DNA of 64,000 nt from Phyto melanocephala (lineage: Eukaryota; Arthropoda; Insecta; Diptera; Rhinophoridae): contig OW799234.1 in NCBI GenBank assembly GCA_941918925.1, positions 58,256,468-58,320,467 of the forward strand, given 5' to 3'. Below are positions 48,201 to 57,298 of the stretch, one piece after another. The position numbers were made by a program, and so were the translations under genes. Position 1 is the first letter of the stretch, and each line of letters opens with the position of its first letter. A model generated the notes under the pieces. The model was not told the DNA's origin. It was given only the letters and a program-made list of their open reading frames with translations, and did not search any database.

Positions 48201-50481
48201 AGCTAAAATCCTATTCCAGCGACTGTGGTTAATCGGGGTAGACTGGAATGATCCACTTCCTCAAGATTTAGTTTCAGAATGGTTAATGTATATGGGAAAC
48301 TTAAAAACCCTTGAAATGATAAGAATACCGCGATGGATCGGATTAAATAGAAGCGCTAAACTAGAATTACACGGATTTAGCGATTCCTCTATGTCAGCGT
48401 TCGCTGCAGCTGTTTATGCTAAAGTTACTGATAATAATGGTATTTCTTCAGTACATCTCGTACAATCCAAAACAAAGGTTAGCCCACTTAAAAGATTGTC
48501 TATACCAAGGCTTGAATTGTGTGGCGCAACTCTCTTAGTTAAGCTAGTTAATAAAATACAATCAAGATTGGAACACGAAATTATTAATATTACTTATTGG
48601 ACTGACAACACCACCGTTTTATGTTGGATACGAGGTCAATCGTCAAGATGGACAGTCTACGTTGGCAATAGAGTAGCCGAAATTCAGCGATTTACTAACA
48701 TAAATCAATGGAAGTACGTATCATCAAGCGATAATCCAGCTGACTGCGCATCCAGAGGCATTCTACCAAGTGAACTTGTTAAGCACGAAATATGGTGGAC
48801 AGGTCCCAAATGGTTGAAGCAAAACGTCGAACAATGGCCAATTCAACCGTTATTAAACTATGATACAAATGAAGAGTCGCCTAAATCATATAAAGTGATA
48901 AATTTATCAATTACTACTACTACAGAAGAAACTGACAATGACAAATATTCATATCTATTTCAACTCTTCTCATCCCTAGAAAAGCTTATTCGAATAACAG
49001 CTTATATTGATCGGTTTCGTTACAATATATTGGTTAAAAAACAGCAAAATACTGCAACCAATAAATGTAAGATGACTGGTTTTCTTACTGTAAGTGAACA
49101 AAGACAATCTCTTTATAAACTTATTAAACTATCGCAAAAGGTTGATTTTGCTAATGAGATGTTAGAACTCCGCAGATATGGAAAATTAACAGTAAACACT
49201 AACTTTGCCCGATTATGCCCATTTATTGATTCTGACAGCATTTTGAGAGTAGGAGGGCGACTACAGAATTCTAATTTAGATTTTTCATTAAAACATCCTA
49301 TTTTACTTAAAAGGCAGAACCCTCTGTCAACTCTTATATTTACAGATGCCCACGTAAAAACTTTACATGGATCTCTATTACAGATGCAATCGTATGTAGC
49401 GAGAAAATATTGGATACTTGGTGGTAGAAATGTAGCAAAACAAGTTGTTCGATGTTGCATCAAATGTTTCAAATACAACGCGAAGGCATCGCAACAAATG
49501 ATGGGTAATTTGCCTAGTGTACGATTAACACCTACTCGTCCGTTTAAGCATAGCGGCGTTGATTACGCTGGTCCCATAACAATAAAGCAGTCAACTTCCA
49601 GAAATTCAGTTACCACTAAAGGTTACATATGCTTATTTATTTGTATGGTAACAAAGGCGTTACATTTAGAAGCTGTAACAAGTCTCTCAACTGAATCCTT
49701 CATGGCAGCATTTCGAAGATTTACTTCACGTCGTGGTATATGTACAGATCTATACTCAGACTGCGGTACAAACTTTATTGGTGCCAGTAAAGAGTGGCGA
49801 ATACTTTATAACCGTAACAAATCGTCATTACCAGAAGAATTAATGCAAGTGTTGGCTACTGATGGAACACGTTGGCACTTTATACCACCAGCTACACCAA
49901 ATTTTGGTGGGCTCTGGGAGGCCGGTGTTAAGTCCACCAAATATCACCTGAAACGATTACTGGACAGTAGAATAGTGACTTATGAAGAATTAAGTACCCT
50001 TCTTGCACAAATTGAAAGCTGTTTAAACTCTAGACCTTTGTGTCCATTAAATAACGATCCAACAGATGCTAGTGCTTTAACTCCATCACATTTTCTCATA
50101 GGAGAAGCCACAATTTGTCTGCCCGATGACGATCTAGTTGACTGCAATATTAATGCGTTAACAAGATGGAAAGTAATTGAAAAACTAAAGCAGCATTTTT
50201 GGCAACGTTGGAGAAATGAGTGGTTATGCCGTTTGCAATCTAGACCAAAGTGGTTGAAACCAACGAAAAACACAAAAATCGGAGATCTAGTTCTAATTTT
50301 TGATGAACGTTGCCCGCCTGGGAAATGGCCATTAGCTAGAGTGAAGGAAGTCCATCCTGGTACTGATGGAATAGTGCGAGTGGTAACGTTGCAATCACGT
50401 GATAAAATCTTTAAGCGACCGGTATCAAAAATTGCCTATTTACCTTCAGATGAAGATTTTGAAAAGCTGCGAAAACCTTAA
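45241..50481 (+). CDS. gag-pol: BEL/Pao Gag-Pol polyprotein, uninterrupted
   Basis: 1,746 codons without a stop or frameshift; Gag and Pol are fused in one frame, as in many BEL/Pao elements. The protein should assemble particles in the cytoplasm, copy the RNA and integrate the cDNA. Visible parts: Gag with a coiled-coil-like start, a DUF1759-type region (LPKIDIPNFCGDYLSWISY from residue ~132) and Cys/His knuckles at residues ~340, 373 (CHNCLSVGHFSRAC, perfect C-x2-C-x4-H-x4-C) and 392. A retropepsin-like DUF1758 region is centred on D462. Reverse transcriptase spans LRVVFDGSS (748) to catalytic YVDD (871-874). RNase H has D1048, the E of LELCGA and D1122. Integrase has an HHCC finger (H1371, CCIKC) and D1441, D1507, E1560. 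The protease motif reads LDHCAQ where D-S/T-G or DxGSQ is usual, so protease activity is uncertain. The start is the first ATG. Confidence 0.95.
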   Translation: MEDISNIIEDQRNLLNNLKRTSERFHSKARELKTRGYAQSILEAIEVVSQQFTDTHYQLISIIREKSISAEEVPYLSEEVFEEFQDFFQTFKGNILDIITESQQPNSPIFHSSTFHASASRQNTTIAAEARLPKIDIPNFCGDYLSWISYRDMFISLVHNNLALSKIQKYYYLKGSCSGTPLNIINEYPASEENYELAWNALNRRYHNCRKIVNTLLVKLFSIPNSTGSAESIQTILDTTRNCLALLNTLGVTRETYDAIIIHITVNRLDSQTRKEWEQSLKASVEIPKISELFNFLETSFRTLESLAEHTCSVPRVKTNTKSNFRRSIHLTTSTTDGNCPCCNKRHFLYKCFKFISMPSNEKLELLRTKKICHNCLSVGHFSRACLSLARCHICNKKHHTTIHNEILLPDDKNQTLSNITNSSNNISVQCSVLTTPQVLLATMRVDIKTDYGIFSLRAILDHCAQATLITENAMQTLRLQAFKTFAQISGVGKNKLITSRKYVNLILQSRTDSKFELKCSALVIPSITQYQPMHSNKSKLPNINNFELADPEFLKPGEIDLLLGGDIYGDIILPEQMKYVNSIFLQKTHFGWVVSGPTSKINYGSVININICSLEEQLKAFWVQEELLENRIWTREEELCEKYFKATTTRDSEGRYTVSLPFKNLINGQPLPIFNMTDYIALSRLKHIEAKCERNQEFGDAYHKFMNEYENLNHMKSVGVYPNDLEKNSYFLPHHGVWKKSSTTTKLRVVFDGSSKNQMQSSLNNELAAGPALQNDLPTTITRWRRFKIGFRSDLEKMFRQINVTRDHQRYQQILWRKDSNDDIYIYKLQTVTYGTTSAPFLSIRILQQLAEDEKENYPMASKVLISDTYVDDIISGADNYDEAMHLQQQLCQMLKRGGFTLRKWTSNSLELMNTIPIELREKKDVFEINEKDSVKALGLEWNVNTDTFSFKINCYQNTEVNKRSILSDAAKLYDPLGWLSPTTIKAKILFQRLWLIGVDWNDPLPQDLVSEWLMYMGNLKTLEMIRIPRWIGLNRSAKLELHGFSDSSMSAFAAAVYAKVTDNNGISSVHLVQSKTKVSPLKRLSIPRLELCGATLLVKLVNKIQSRLEHEIINITYWTDNTTVLCWIRGQSSRWTVYVGNRVAEIQRFTNINQWKYVSSSDNPADCASRGILPSELVKHEIWWTGPKWLKQNVEQWPIQPLLNYDTNEESPKSYKVINLSITTTTEETDNDKYSYLFQLFSSLEKLIRITAYIDRFRYNILVKKQQNTATNKCKMTGFLTVSEQRQSLYKLIKLSQKVDFANEMLELRRYGKLTVNTNFARLCPFIDSDSILRVGGRLQNSNLDFSLKHPILLKRQNPLSTLIFTDAHVKTLHGSLLQMQSYVARKYWILGGRNVAKQVVRCCIKCFKYNAKASQQMMGNLPSVRLTPTRPFKHSGVDYAGPITIKQSTSRNSVTTKGYICLFICMVTKALHLEAVTSLSTESFMAAFRRFTSRRGICTDLYSDCGTNFIGASKEWRILYNRNKSSLPEELMQVLATDGTRWHFIPPATPNFGGLWEAGVKSTKYHLKRLLDSRIVTYEELSTLLAQIESCLNSRPLCPLNNDPTDASALTPSHFLIGEATICLPDDDLVDCNINALTRWKVIEKLKQHFWQRWRNEWLCRLQSRPKWLKPTKNTKIGDLVLIFDERCPPGKWPLARVKEVHPGTDGIVRVVTLQSRDKIFKRPVSKIAYLPSDEDFEKLRKP

Positions 50482-50500
50482 ATAAAGAACTGACGTTCTT

Positions 50501-50512
50501 GGTAGGGGAAAA
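50501..50512 (+). other. Polypurine tract
   Basis: GGTAGGGGAAAA, purine-only except one T, directly abuts the 3' LTR; it should prime plus-strand DNA synthesis. Confidence 0.85.
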
Positions 50513-51010
50513 TGTTGGAGAAATTTATTCGCTAGAAATAAGTCTTGTATTTCCTATTGGGATGTATGTTTAATTAACTCTCCTTCTGAGACATAAATAC
50601 TTATTATTAAAAGCTTTTGCATTATCTCTATTGTAATATTATAAATAATATTATAATTATCTTACTCTCATTGCACGTTTCTCACTGCCTTAATCTTACT
50701 TAAGTTCATTTGTTCTTAAATGGAATGTTAGTGAATTTATTATCATTATTTTTATTTAATATGTATAACGGGTGTTATTTACACACAATAATAATGATCT
50801 TGTATTTTTTGCTCTAATGTAAATCTTTAGTTGTTGTTTCTCTTTCTTTACCTTATTTTTAAGTCATAAAAATTTGTACATCAATATCAGTTAGTAATCT
50901 GCCTTGCTGCTTAACACTACATATAATTATACAGCCTTGCTGCTAATAAAATATATTATTTTAACTTTTATTAACTTTAAATTAATGTGAGTTTGATTAT
51001 TTCTCATACA
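50513..51010 (+). repeat. BEL/Pao 3' LTR, intact
   Basis: 498 bases from TGTTGGAG to CTCATACA, with AATAAA at about 50945-50950. It preserves the empty site CTCTAATGTAAATCTTTAG for the MITE in the other LTR. Confidence 0.95.
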
Positions 51011-51015
51011 AAGTC
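51011..51015. repeat. BEL/Pao target-site duplication, right
   Basis: AAGTC immediately after the final CA of the 3' LTR, matching 43545-43549. Confidence 0.95.
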
Positions 51016-51100
51016 TGTGAGCGACCTTAGCATATCTTTCCACATTGTTGTAATTGGTTTTTAAACTTATAATGCGTTGTTCTTTTGAAAAACTCTCCAA
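51011..51100 (-). pseudogene. Mariner-type transposase relic E, N-terminal part
   Basis: On the minus strand LESFSKEQRIISLKTNYNN then VERYAKVAHRL reads as the first ~30 residues of the family (MExLTxEQRxxIVxxYYxN.....VxRxL), with the start Met changed to Leu (TTG at 51100-51098). The frame runs straight to the BEL/Pao 3' target duplication at 51011 and resumes on the other side at 43549. Removing the retrotransposon and one AAGTC restores continuity. Confidence 0.65.
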
Positions 51101-51112
51101 TTGTAACAATCA

Positions 51113-52800
51113 AAATATAGTCAGCTGCCAAATTTGGGAGTTTATACTTTTACAAAAAATTACATGCGCTTTCTTACTGAAGCACCTTTAAGTTAAACTA
51201 AGTTATTATTCCAAATGATATTGTTGTTTGGAAAAATATCGGCAATAAGTTTTGACACTATAACTTCCTGTAAAGTTGTTCAAAACATTTGAAAATCCGC
51301 CTGAGAGTAGTATTATATTTGCCGCACTTCAGTGGTGTTATTACTTCAGTTTTAGCAGTTATCCCTCTTTGCCACATAATGCTTACCTAGAATTTCGTGT
51401 ACTTAAGGTAGAGCAGGCCGTAGACTCCGGTCCATCGCAATGGTTCTTTTAGGAAAAAATTTTTTTGAATTTTTTGATAATATTTATTTAAAAATATATC
51501 TTTTTGGCTGAAAAATTTTAACAAACCCGATAAAAAATATAAAATATTTCAAGAACAAACTTTTTTATTAACCACCCACAAAATGTTTAATTCATCTCTT
51601 TGCATTTCTTCTAGCATAGTTGGTAAAACGAGCCATTATAACTTAATCACTGCTTTAATAGCAGACATAGGAAAAGCATTACAAAATATTTATGTACAAT
51701 AATATTACAAGCACATGGTGTTAAAAGTAACTATGCTACTATTAGTACTCGCACTTAGACACTTTTACTACTAATAGAGTTATAACATTTCATTCACCTT
51801 TATACCGTATGTGTGTGTAATAGACAAAAAACACTTATCAAACTTATCTTTTCTATTTAAAACATAAGATGAGTAGAAATAGAAATAGTAGCAGAAATTA
51901 CCACTACTACTGTTGCACAGATGTTTAAAATGCAAAGTAGTAATTTTGAATACATTGAAATGCAAAAGAATTTTCATGGACAATATGGTTGCATAATGAC
52001 AACTTTATATGAAATACAATAAAGCACAAATATTCTGATGTTGTGGCTTTTACTTTGACTTCAATAGACACATGCATTCATTTACACTTATACAAATATA
52101 TTTTTACCCAAATGCCTGCATCAAATTACCATAGTTTGTGTATATGCATTTGACTGTGTGTGTGTGTTTTTTTTTTCTGTCAGTGTGCGGGTTTTCCAAA
52201 CCATAATGAAATGTCGTAATATAATCTTTATTTAACCATAAATAGCAAAAGACGTTAATGTGTGCAAGAGAATATTGTCATTGTTGTTATATTTCCTGCC
52301 TCAAAATAAACCAGCTTCCAGCAAGTCAATACTCGTATAGATATTTTGTGATGCTAAAGCAAATAATATAAGCAGATATAAAAACACCTTAAAGTTGTTA
52401 TTGGAAGGAATAGTAGTGATGCGCCTTAAATAGAAATTAAATGTTAACTAAGTAGAATCAATTCATTTGAGTTAAATATAAAATGAAGAACAAGTGAGAA
52501 CGCTATATTACAACGAATACTAAATACAATTCGAGCAGTTTGTAGAATCATTTGCATGTATAAATATTGAATTAGCAATGTCTAGCTTTTGTTGTTTAAA
52601 CTTTTAATTTTCATATTTATTTCAAAATTTTTTCCAGGCGATATCTTTGTCTTGTTGTAGATATATATTAGTGACCACTAGTTCTTGTTGTTTTTTTAGC
52701 TGAACAATAATTAAAAAAAAAAATTTTTTTCAAAAAAAGAACCAAAATTTTCTGTAAATGTACATATTTTATATTTACGCAACAAATGATTCAAGAAGGT
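51113..52800. other. Non-coding DNA
   Basis: The first part should hold the 5' end of the split mariner relic E, but no terminal repeat is evident. No exon supported; a donor-like TCTAGGTAAGCAT on the minus strand near 51390 lacks a convincing frame. Confidence 0.4.
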
Positions 52801-53265
52801 GCATGACAGCATGGGCGTAACTAAATCATTTTGGGGGATGTGGAGTATTTGTGGGAATTGTCATTGCACGTTTTACGTTAAATACATAAAAAAATATTAA
52901 AGCTTTTGCTATCAAAAAATAAAAAAATTTGCAATTACGTCAATGTATAGAAGTTAAAAAATTTGATTTTGTTTAGGTAAAAAACAGAGGCAATAGTGTT
53001 ATTTCACTCATATCTCAGCTAATTGTATGTCTACATAAATGAATTTTAATTTAATTTTAATAAATTCTGGAAAGCATATCTGACGTACAAATAGCTTAAA
53101 AAAGTCTGAAGTATATATCAGGGCTTCAAAAAGTTAATATCAACATACATACGGACAGACCGCAAAACGGACTTACTAAAGTATATTTCTCTTTCTATAA
53201 GGACTATAGGCATTAATAGGGAATGACACTTTCGTGTAAAGGGCGTAATAAAGTAAGGCAAACTA
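52801..53265 (-). mobile_element. HINE-like repeat fragment
   Basis: Contains AAAAACAGAGGCAATAGTG, TCTCAGCTAATTG, ATATCAACATACATACGGACAG and TAAAGTATATTTCTC in family order. Both ends are missing. Confidence 0.45.
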
Positions 53266-53925
53266 ACGTACGGATAAAAGGTTTCGCAGTTATATTCAGA
53301 AATGGGTTAAGTTTAAATGGACGTTAAGAAGTACAATTAATAATAATAATAAAAATTAAGTTTTATAGAGACGGTTATTAGAACTTTTGATATAACTGAG
53401 CATATGCCAACAATGAAAGAACAATGAAGTATTGCTTCCTTTTGGTAAATTGTTACTTCAGATACTTGTAAAACTTTGGTCAGGAGAACTTACAAATTTA
53501 TTGGCAGATATTGTTCTAACAATGTTGTCCAATAAAAGATTATCAGATGACGATATAAAAAAAAATTGGCAAACCAGTTGTGAGAAATTACCATATTCTA
53601 GTTTTCTTTTTCTTTGCTATTTTAGATTCCGATGACTCTGTGCTGAAGTCGATATTTTCACAATCAATTTTATTAATTTCCATTTTATTTTCTACTAACG
53701 AATACAAAACTTCATTGACACAAGAATATTAATATTTTTATTTTGCAAAAGAGCAGTTGCATTGAAAAAGCGTATTGCAGTAATACACCGTAACTTAAAA
53801 CACTTAAAATTATAAGTCTCTTTAAGAAATCTTCCAAATTTATTTTAGTGTACAATTTGATTCAAATCCATAAAAAACTTATTAAAAAATTTCACTCATT
53901 TGCCCCAACACTGGATATCAGAATG
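53266..53925. other. Non-coding DNA
   Basis: No gene supported. The 67-codon frame at 53432-53635 (contains LLQILVKLWSGELTNLLADI) has no domain that I recognise. Confidence 0.4.
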
Positions 53926-54300
53926 AAAAAAAAAATTGTCTAGTAGAATACAGTGCATCATGTTCAACCCACAAATTCAAAATGGCCGCCGTGATGAAAT
54001 AGCTGGCAATTATGTATGCCATTAGTCATTTCTCGTCTTTATTTCACACCTTCAGTAGTGGTGTAAAGTGAAAGGGCTTTGTCAGTAGTATAGGGTAGGC
54101 TTTACTAAAATGCTTAGTCCAAGATGGCGTTTGAATTCAAATAGCGAGTTTTTTCAATCTCCTCATAACGGGTATCAAATAAAAGGGCTTGACTATAGTA
54201 CGCTCTTAAGGGTGTTCAAACTATTGCCCGATATCTAAAAATATTGTTGCCAGATGGCCGTCTGTCAGGTCACATGTCTGCAGGGTATTTGTTACGAATT
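53926..54300 (+). mobile_element. HINE-like repeat body fragment
   Basis: Contains TAGTAGAATACAGTGCATCA, AAAATGGCCGCCGTG, AAGATGGCGTTTGAA and ATCAAATAAAAGGGCTTGAC, as in the bodies at 5.2 and 10.1 kb. Confidence 0.5.
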
Positions 54301-56043
54301 CTCAAACAGTGTTACTCAATCTGATTTCCATATGTACGAAGTCTTAGTTCTATTCCAAATAGATTTTTTAATATCAAATTTCTAATCTTTTTAAGGTCAG
54401 TCTTTAAAGTTCATAACAAAAACCATAAGAAGCCACATGAACACAACACATAAAATCAGATTAATTTAAATATGTATTAATCTTTGTCTAAACATGCATA
54501 TAAATACGAATGTTTGCATTAATATTCCCACATGTGTAAGCTAAATATCATCTTGAATTTGTATGTATTGCGTGTTGATACTTATTTTAGTGTTTTTTTT
54601 ATTATTATTAAACCCTATTTGCTGTTGAAATTATATATTTGCATACACCTTGATAATCACGGTATATGCATATATAAACAAATAAACACCTATACATATG
54701 ATATAATGACAATGTCTGGTGCTTCTTATAACAGACTCAGGCACACACACACACACACCAATCACATTAATATTATCTTATAAATATATAAGTTAGCTTA
54801 TTTGGATATTTTTCCCTTCTTAAACTAAATACTAAAACAGTTAAAATTTGTTCTGTCTTAGGAAGTTTGTCGGTAAAGTAAAAATAATCGAATGTATTGA
54901 GATTTATTTCGCTGTTTTATTCATATTTAAAGAGTAAGACCGAAAAAATCTTTTACTTGTATTAAGATGATTAAAGGAATTTAAAAAAAAAAAATTTGCA
55001 TTCTTTTTTATACAACAAAAACTCGATAAACCGAACCTCGCTAATCCGTATTTTTCGGTAATCCGGACATCGTTTTTTATTTAATTGTATACTCTGTAAT
55101 GGCGAATTCAATCAGGTGATCTCTTCCCTGCAAAAACACTAAACTACATGTATTTTGTTTTTGTATATTTGAGTCAAATTGTCAAACATTTTCTGACTTA
55201 CACAAACAAACACACGTTTGTTTATATTTTTATTTTAAAGCAAATTTTGCCAGTCACACTAAAAGATTTTTGATGATTTTTTTAATTATTTTTTTTAATC
55301 GGACAGACGGACAGACTAACAGAGCTTAATCGACTCCCCTATTCATAAATTTTAAATTAAATTAAAATTTTAAATTAAAATTGGCTTTTTGTTCCAAATA
55401 TATGTTTTAGTCAAATTTTAAACTACTACAATTAAAAATAACGTTCATATCAACAAAACTCTAAAAGCTCTTTGCGCAAGCCCAGAAATTCCTGTATTCT
55501 ACGCATTTCGATAAAAAATATAAGTAAAAAAAAAATTTATAATTATTATAATTATAAGTAATTTTTGTAATTATAAATAATAAAATATTTATTCGTACTT
55601 TTTTTCATAAATTTATTATAAATAGTTTTTATTCTAGCTTAGAATAATTTTTCTATTATTAAACTTCGTAAAAACATTTATAAAAATTGAATTGTAATCA
55701 CTTTTAGAAATTATGAAAACCTATTCCGATATTAGCCGAGTTGAATGCATTTTCCAAACCAGCTACGATTTCATTGTCAGCACTTTTTATCAGTTTACTC
55801 ATATGTAATTTAGAAACTACTATTTATGTTACAATCTAATGAAATAAGAATTAGGGAAGCATAGCATTCTTTTTTAAATTTGTCTTTTTCTTTGTTATCA
55901 AACGACATTTTCTTCATGTTCATATTCTCTCATATACTAAATACATTTTTTTGTGCTTTATATATTCTTGATGAACTTATAAATGAAAAATAAAAAAACA
56001 TCTTTGCTTTCCTTACTGTCAGCCGAAAAATATTGTTTATTTT
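54301..56043. other. Non-coding DNA with repeat scraps
   Basis: Includes a (CA)n run (54741-54758), a possible pogo/Tigger-like terminus at about 55020-55070 (ACTCGATAAACCGAACCTCG and CTAATCCG...GGTAATCCGGAC) and a short HINE-like scrap (CGGACAGACGGACAGAC to CTATTCATAAATTT, about 55298-55350). No gene. Confidence 0.4.
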
Positions 56044-56844
56044 TATACCCTTCACACAGTGAAAAAGGGTATATATAGGTTTGTCATTCCGTGTGAAATT
56101 TCTACAATTTTCATTTCCGATCCCATAAAGTATATATTTTCTGAAAGCTTATGAATAGAGGAGTCGATTAAGCCCTGATCGTCTGTCCGTCTGTCCGTCT
56201 GTCCGTCTGACCGTCTGTCCGTGTGTATGTTGAAATCAACTTTTTGAAGCCCCCCGACATAGGTTGGACCCGGGTAAGGTATTAAAATATCAGAAATATT
56301 CGGGAGTAGATCGGTATTGAAAATCAGAAACATCGGTACATAAACAACTGAGATATGAGCAAAAACCCACGACCACCTCGATTTTCTTTTCATAAAAACA
56401 ACATTACAACAACAACATACATACATACAAACGTGTATACTGGTTAGAGAAAACGTGGCATCGAATCCCAGCTGAGGCAAAAAAATTTTTTTTTAAATTT
56501 TTTTAAAATTTTTTTTTTTAATTTTTTTTTTATTTTTTTTTTATTTTTTATTTAATATATTATATATATTTTTATTATTATTTTTTTTTATTTTTTTTTT
56601 TTTAATTTTTTTTTTATTTTTTTTTTGTTTTATATATATTATATATGTATATAATATTTTTTTTTTTTTTAATTTTTTTTTTAAATTTTTTTTTTTTAAA
56701 TTTTTTTTTTTTAAATTTTTTTTTTATTTTTTATTTTTTTTTTGTTTTTTTTAACATACATACGTGAATTTACTGTTATTGCATGACTACACGTTGTGAA
56801 GGGTATATAAGATTCGGCACGGCCGAATATAGCGCTTTTACTTG
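56044..56844 (+). mobile_element. Complete HINE-like element
   Basis: Starts TATACCCTTCACAC and ends GTGAAGGGTATATAAG followed by hairpin ATTCGGCACGGCCGAAT (56812-56828) and a 16-base tail ATAGCGCTTTTACTTG. Inside are the TATATTTTCTGAAAGCTTATG block, a CCGTCTGTCCGTCTGTC microsatellite (56180-56222) and an A/T-only tract. Subterminal inverted repeats plus a hairpin at one end fit Helentron-type non-autonomous elements. This copy is the reference for orientation of all others here. The 142-codon minus frame at 56052-56480 is carried by the repeat and is not a gene. Confidence 0.6.
56486..56752. repeat. A/T-only low-complexity tract
   Basis: About 265 bases consisting almost entirely of T runs broken by A (TTTTTTTAAATTTTTTT type), with only two or three G. 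It sits just after CGTGGCATCGAATCCCAGC (56452-56471), which resembles a pol III B box, so a decayed SINE with an expanded tail is one explanation. Confidence 0.7.
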
Positions 56845-56945
56845 TTTCAGTTAGTATTTTGCCTCTCCTGACTTACGGCCTTATTGAAATCATATGATGA
56901 TATGCTCATTTAAAATCATTGTTATAATACTCAAGCGATTAAATA

Positions 56946-57296
56946 TGTGACAGCGCATTGAGAAAGGGACCTAAGGGTAAAAACAGGTTTTGTTCAGGAC
57001 AGCCATTTTAAAGATTAAATGATTTTTCTTTTTTTTTTTAACTGTTCATAAGGAAAAAAAATAAATTTTTTGTAGTTTCGTATAATCAAGTTTTTTGTTA
57101 ATTTAGTAGGGGAGAAAATAAAAATAAATAAATTTTACCGTTAGGTCCCTTCCTATTTGCGCTTAGAATCGTCGACTTCACTTTATAAAACGCGAATATC
57201 TCTGAGAGGGAACACTTTTGGGGCATGGGATCAGTCTCATTCGAAGTGAAAATTGTGTTTTTTATCCTTAGGTCCCTTTCTCTATGCACTGTCACA
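56946..57296. mobile_element. 351-bp MITE with TA target duplication
   Basis: Terminal inverted repeats of about 40 bp: left TGTGACAGCGCATTGAGAAA then GGGACCTAAGGGTAAAAA; right is its complement ending CTATGCACTGTCACA (57296). TA flanks both sides (56944-56945, 57297-57298), as expected for a Tc1/mariner-mobilised MITE. A third degraded arm word (TTAGGTCCCTTCC) lies near 57141. No transposase. Confidence 0.8.
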
Positions 57297-57298
57297 TA

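Larger units (their letters stand above)
43550..51010 (+). mobile_element. Full-length BEL/Pao LTR retrotransposon
   Basis: The element has TG...CA LTRs of 498 bp each (5' LTR 43550-44838 once a 791-base insertion is discounted; 3' LTR 50513-51010). By eye the two LTRs are identical. It also has a primer-binding site, a single Gag-Pol frame with domain order Gag-PR-RT-RH-IN, a polypurine tract and a 5 bp target duplication AAGTC. Protease before RT and integrase after RNase H, a DUF1759-type Gag region and a YVDD reverse transcriptase identify BEL/Pao. There is no env frame. Everything needed for retrotransposition seems present apart from possible damage to 5' LTR function by the MITE, so it is a recent insertion. 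An unusual protease motif is noted for the CDS. Confidence 0.95.

Noticed and set aside
49113..49478. Minus-strand open frames inside BEL/Pao pol (also 49980-50273)
   Set aside because: Antisense to integrase-encoding sequence; no independent start context or domain.
56052..56480. 142-codon minus-strand open frame
   Set aside because: Lies wholly in a HINE-like repeat and includes translated microsatellite (DRRSDGQTDRRTDDQ); the same repeat is broken in other copies.
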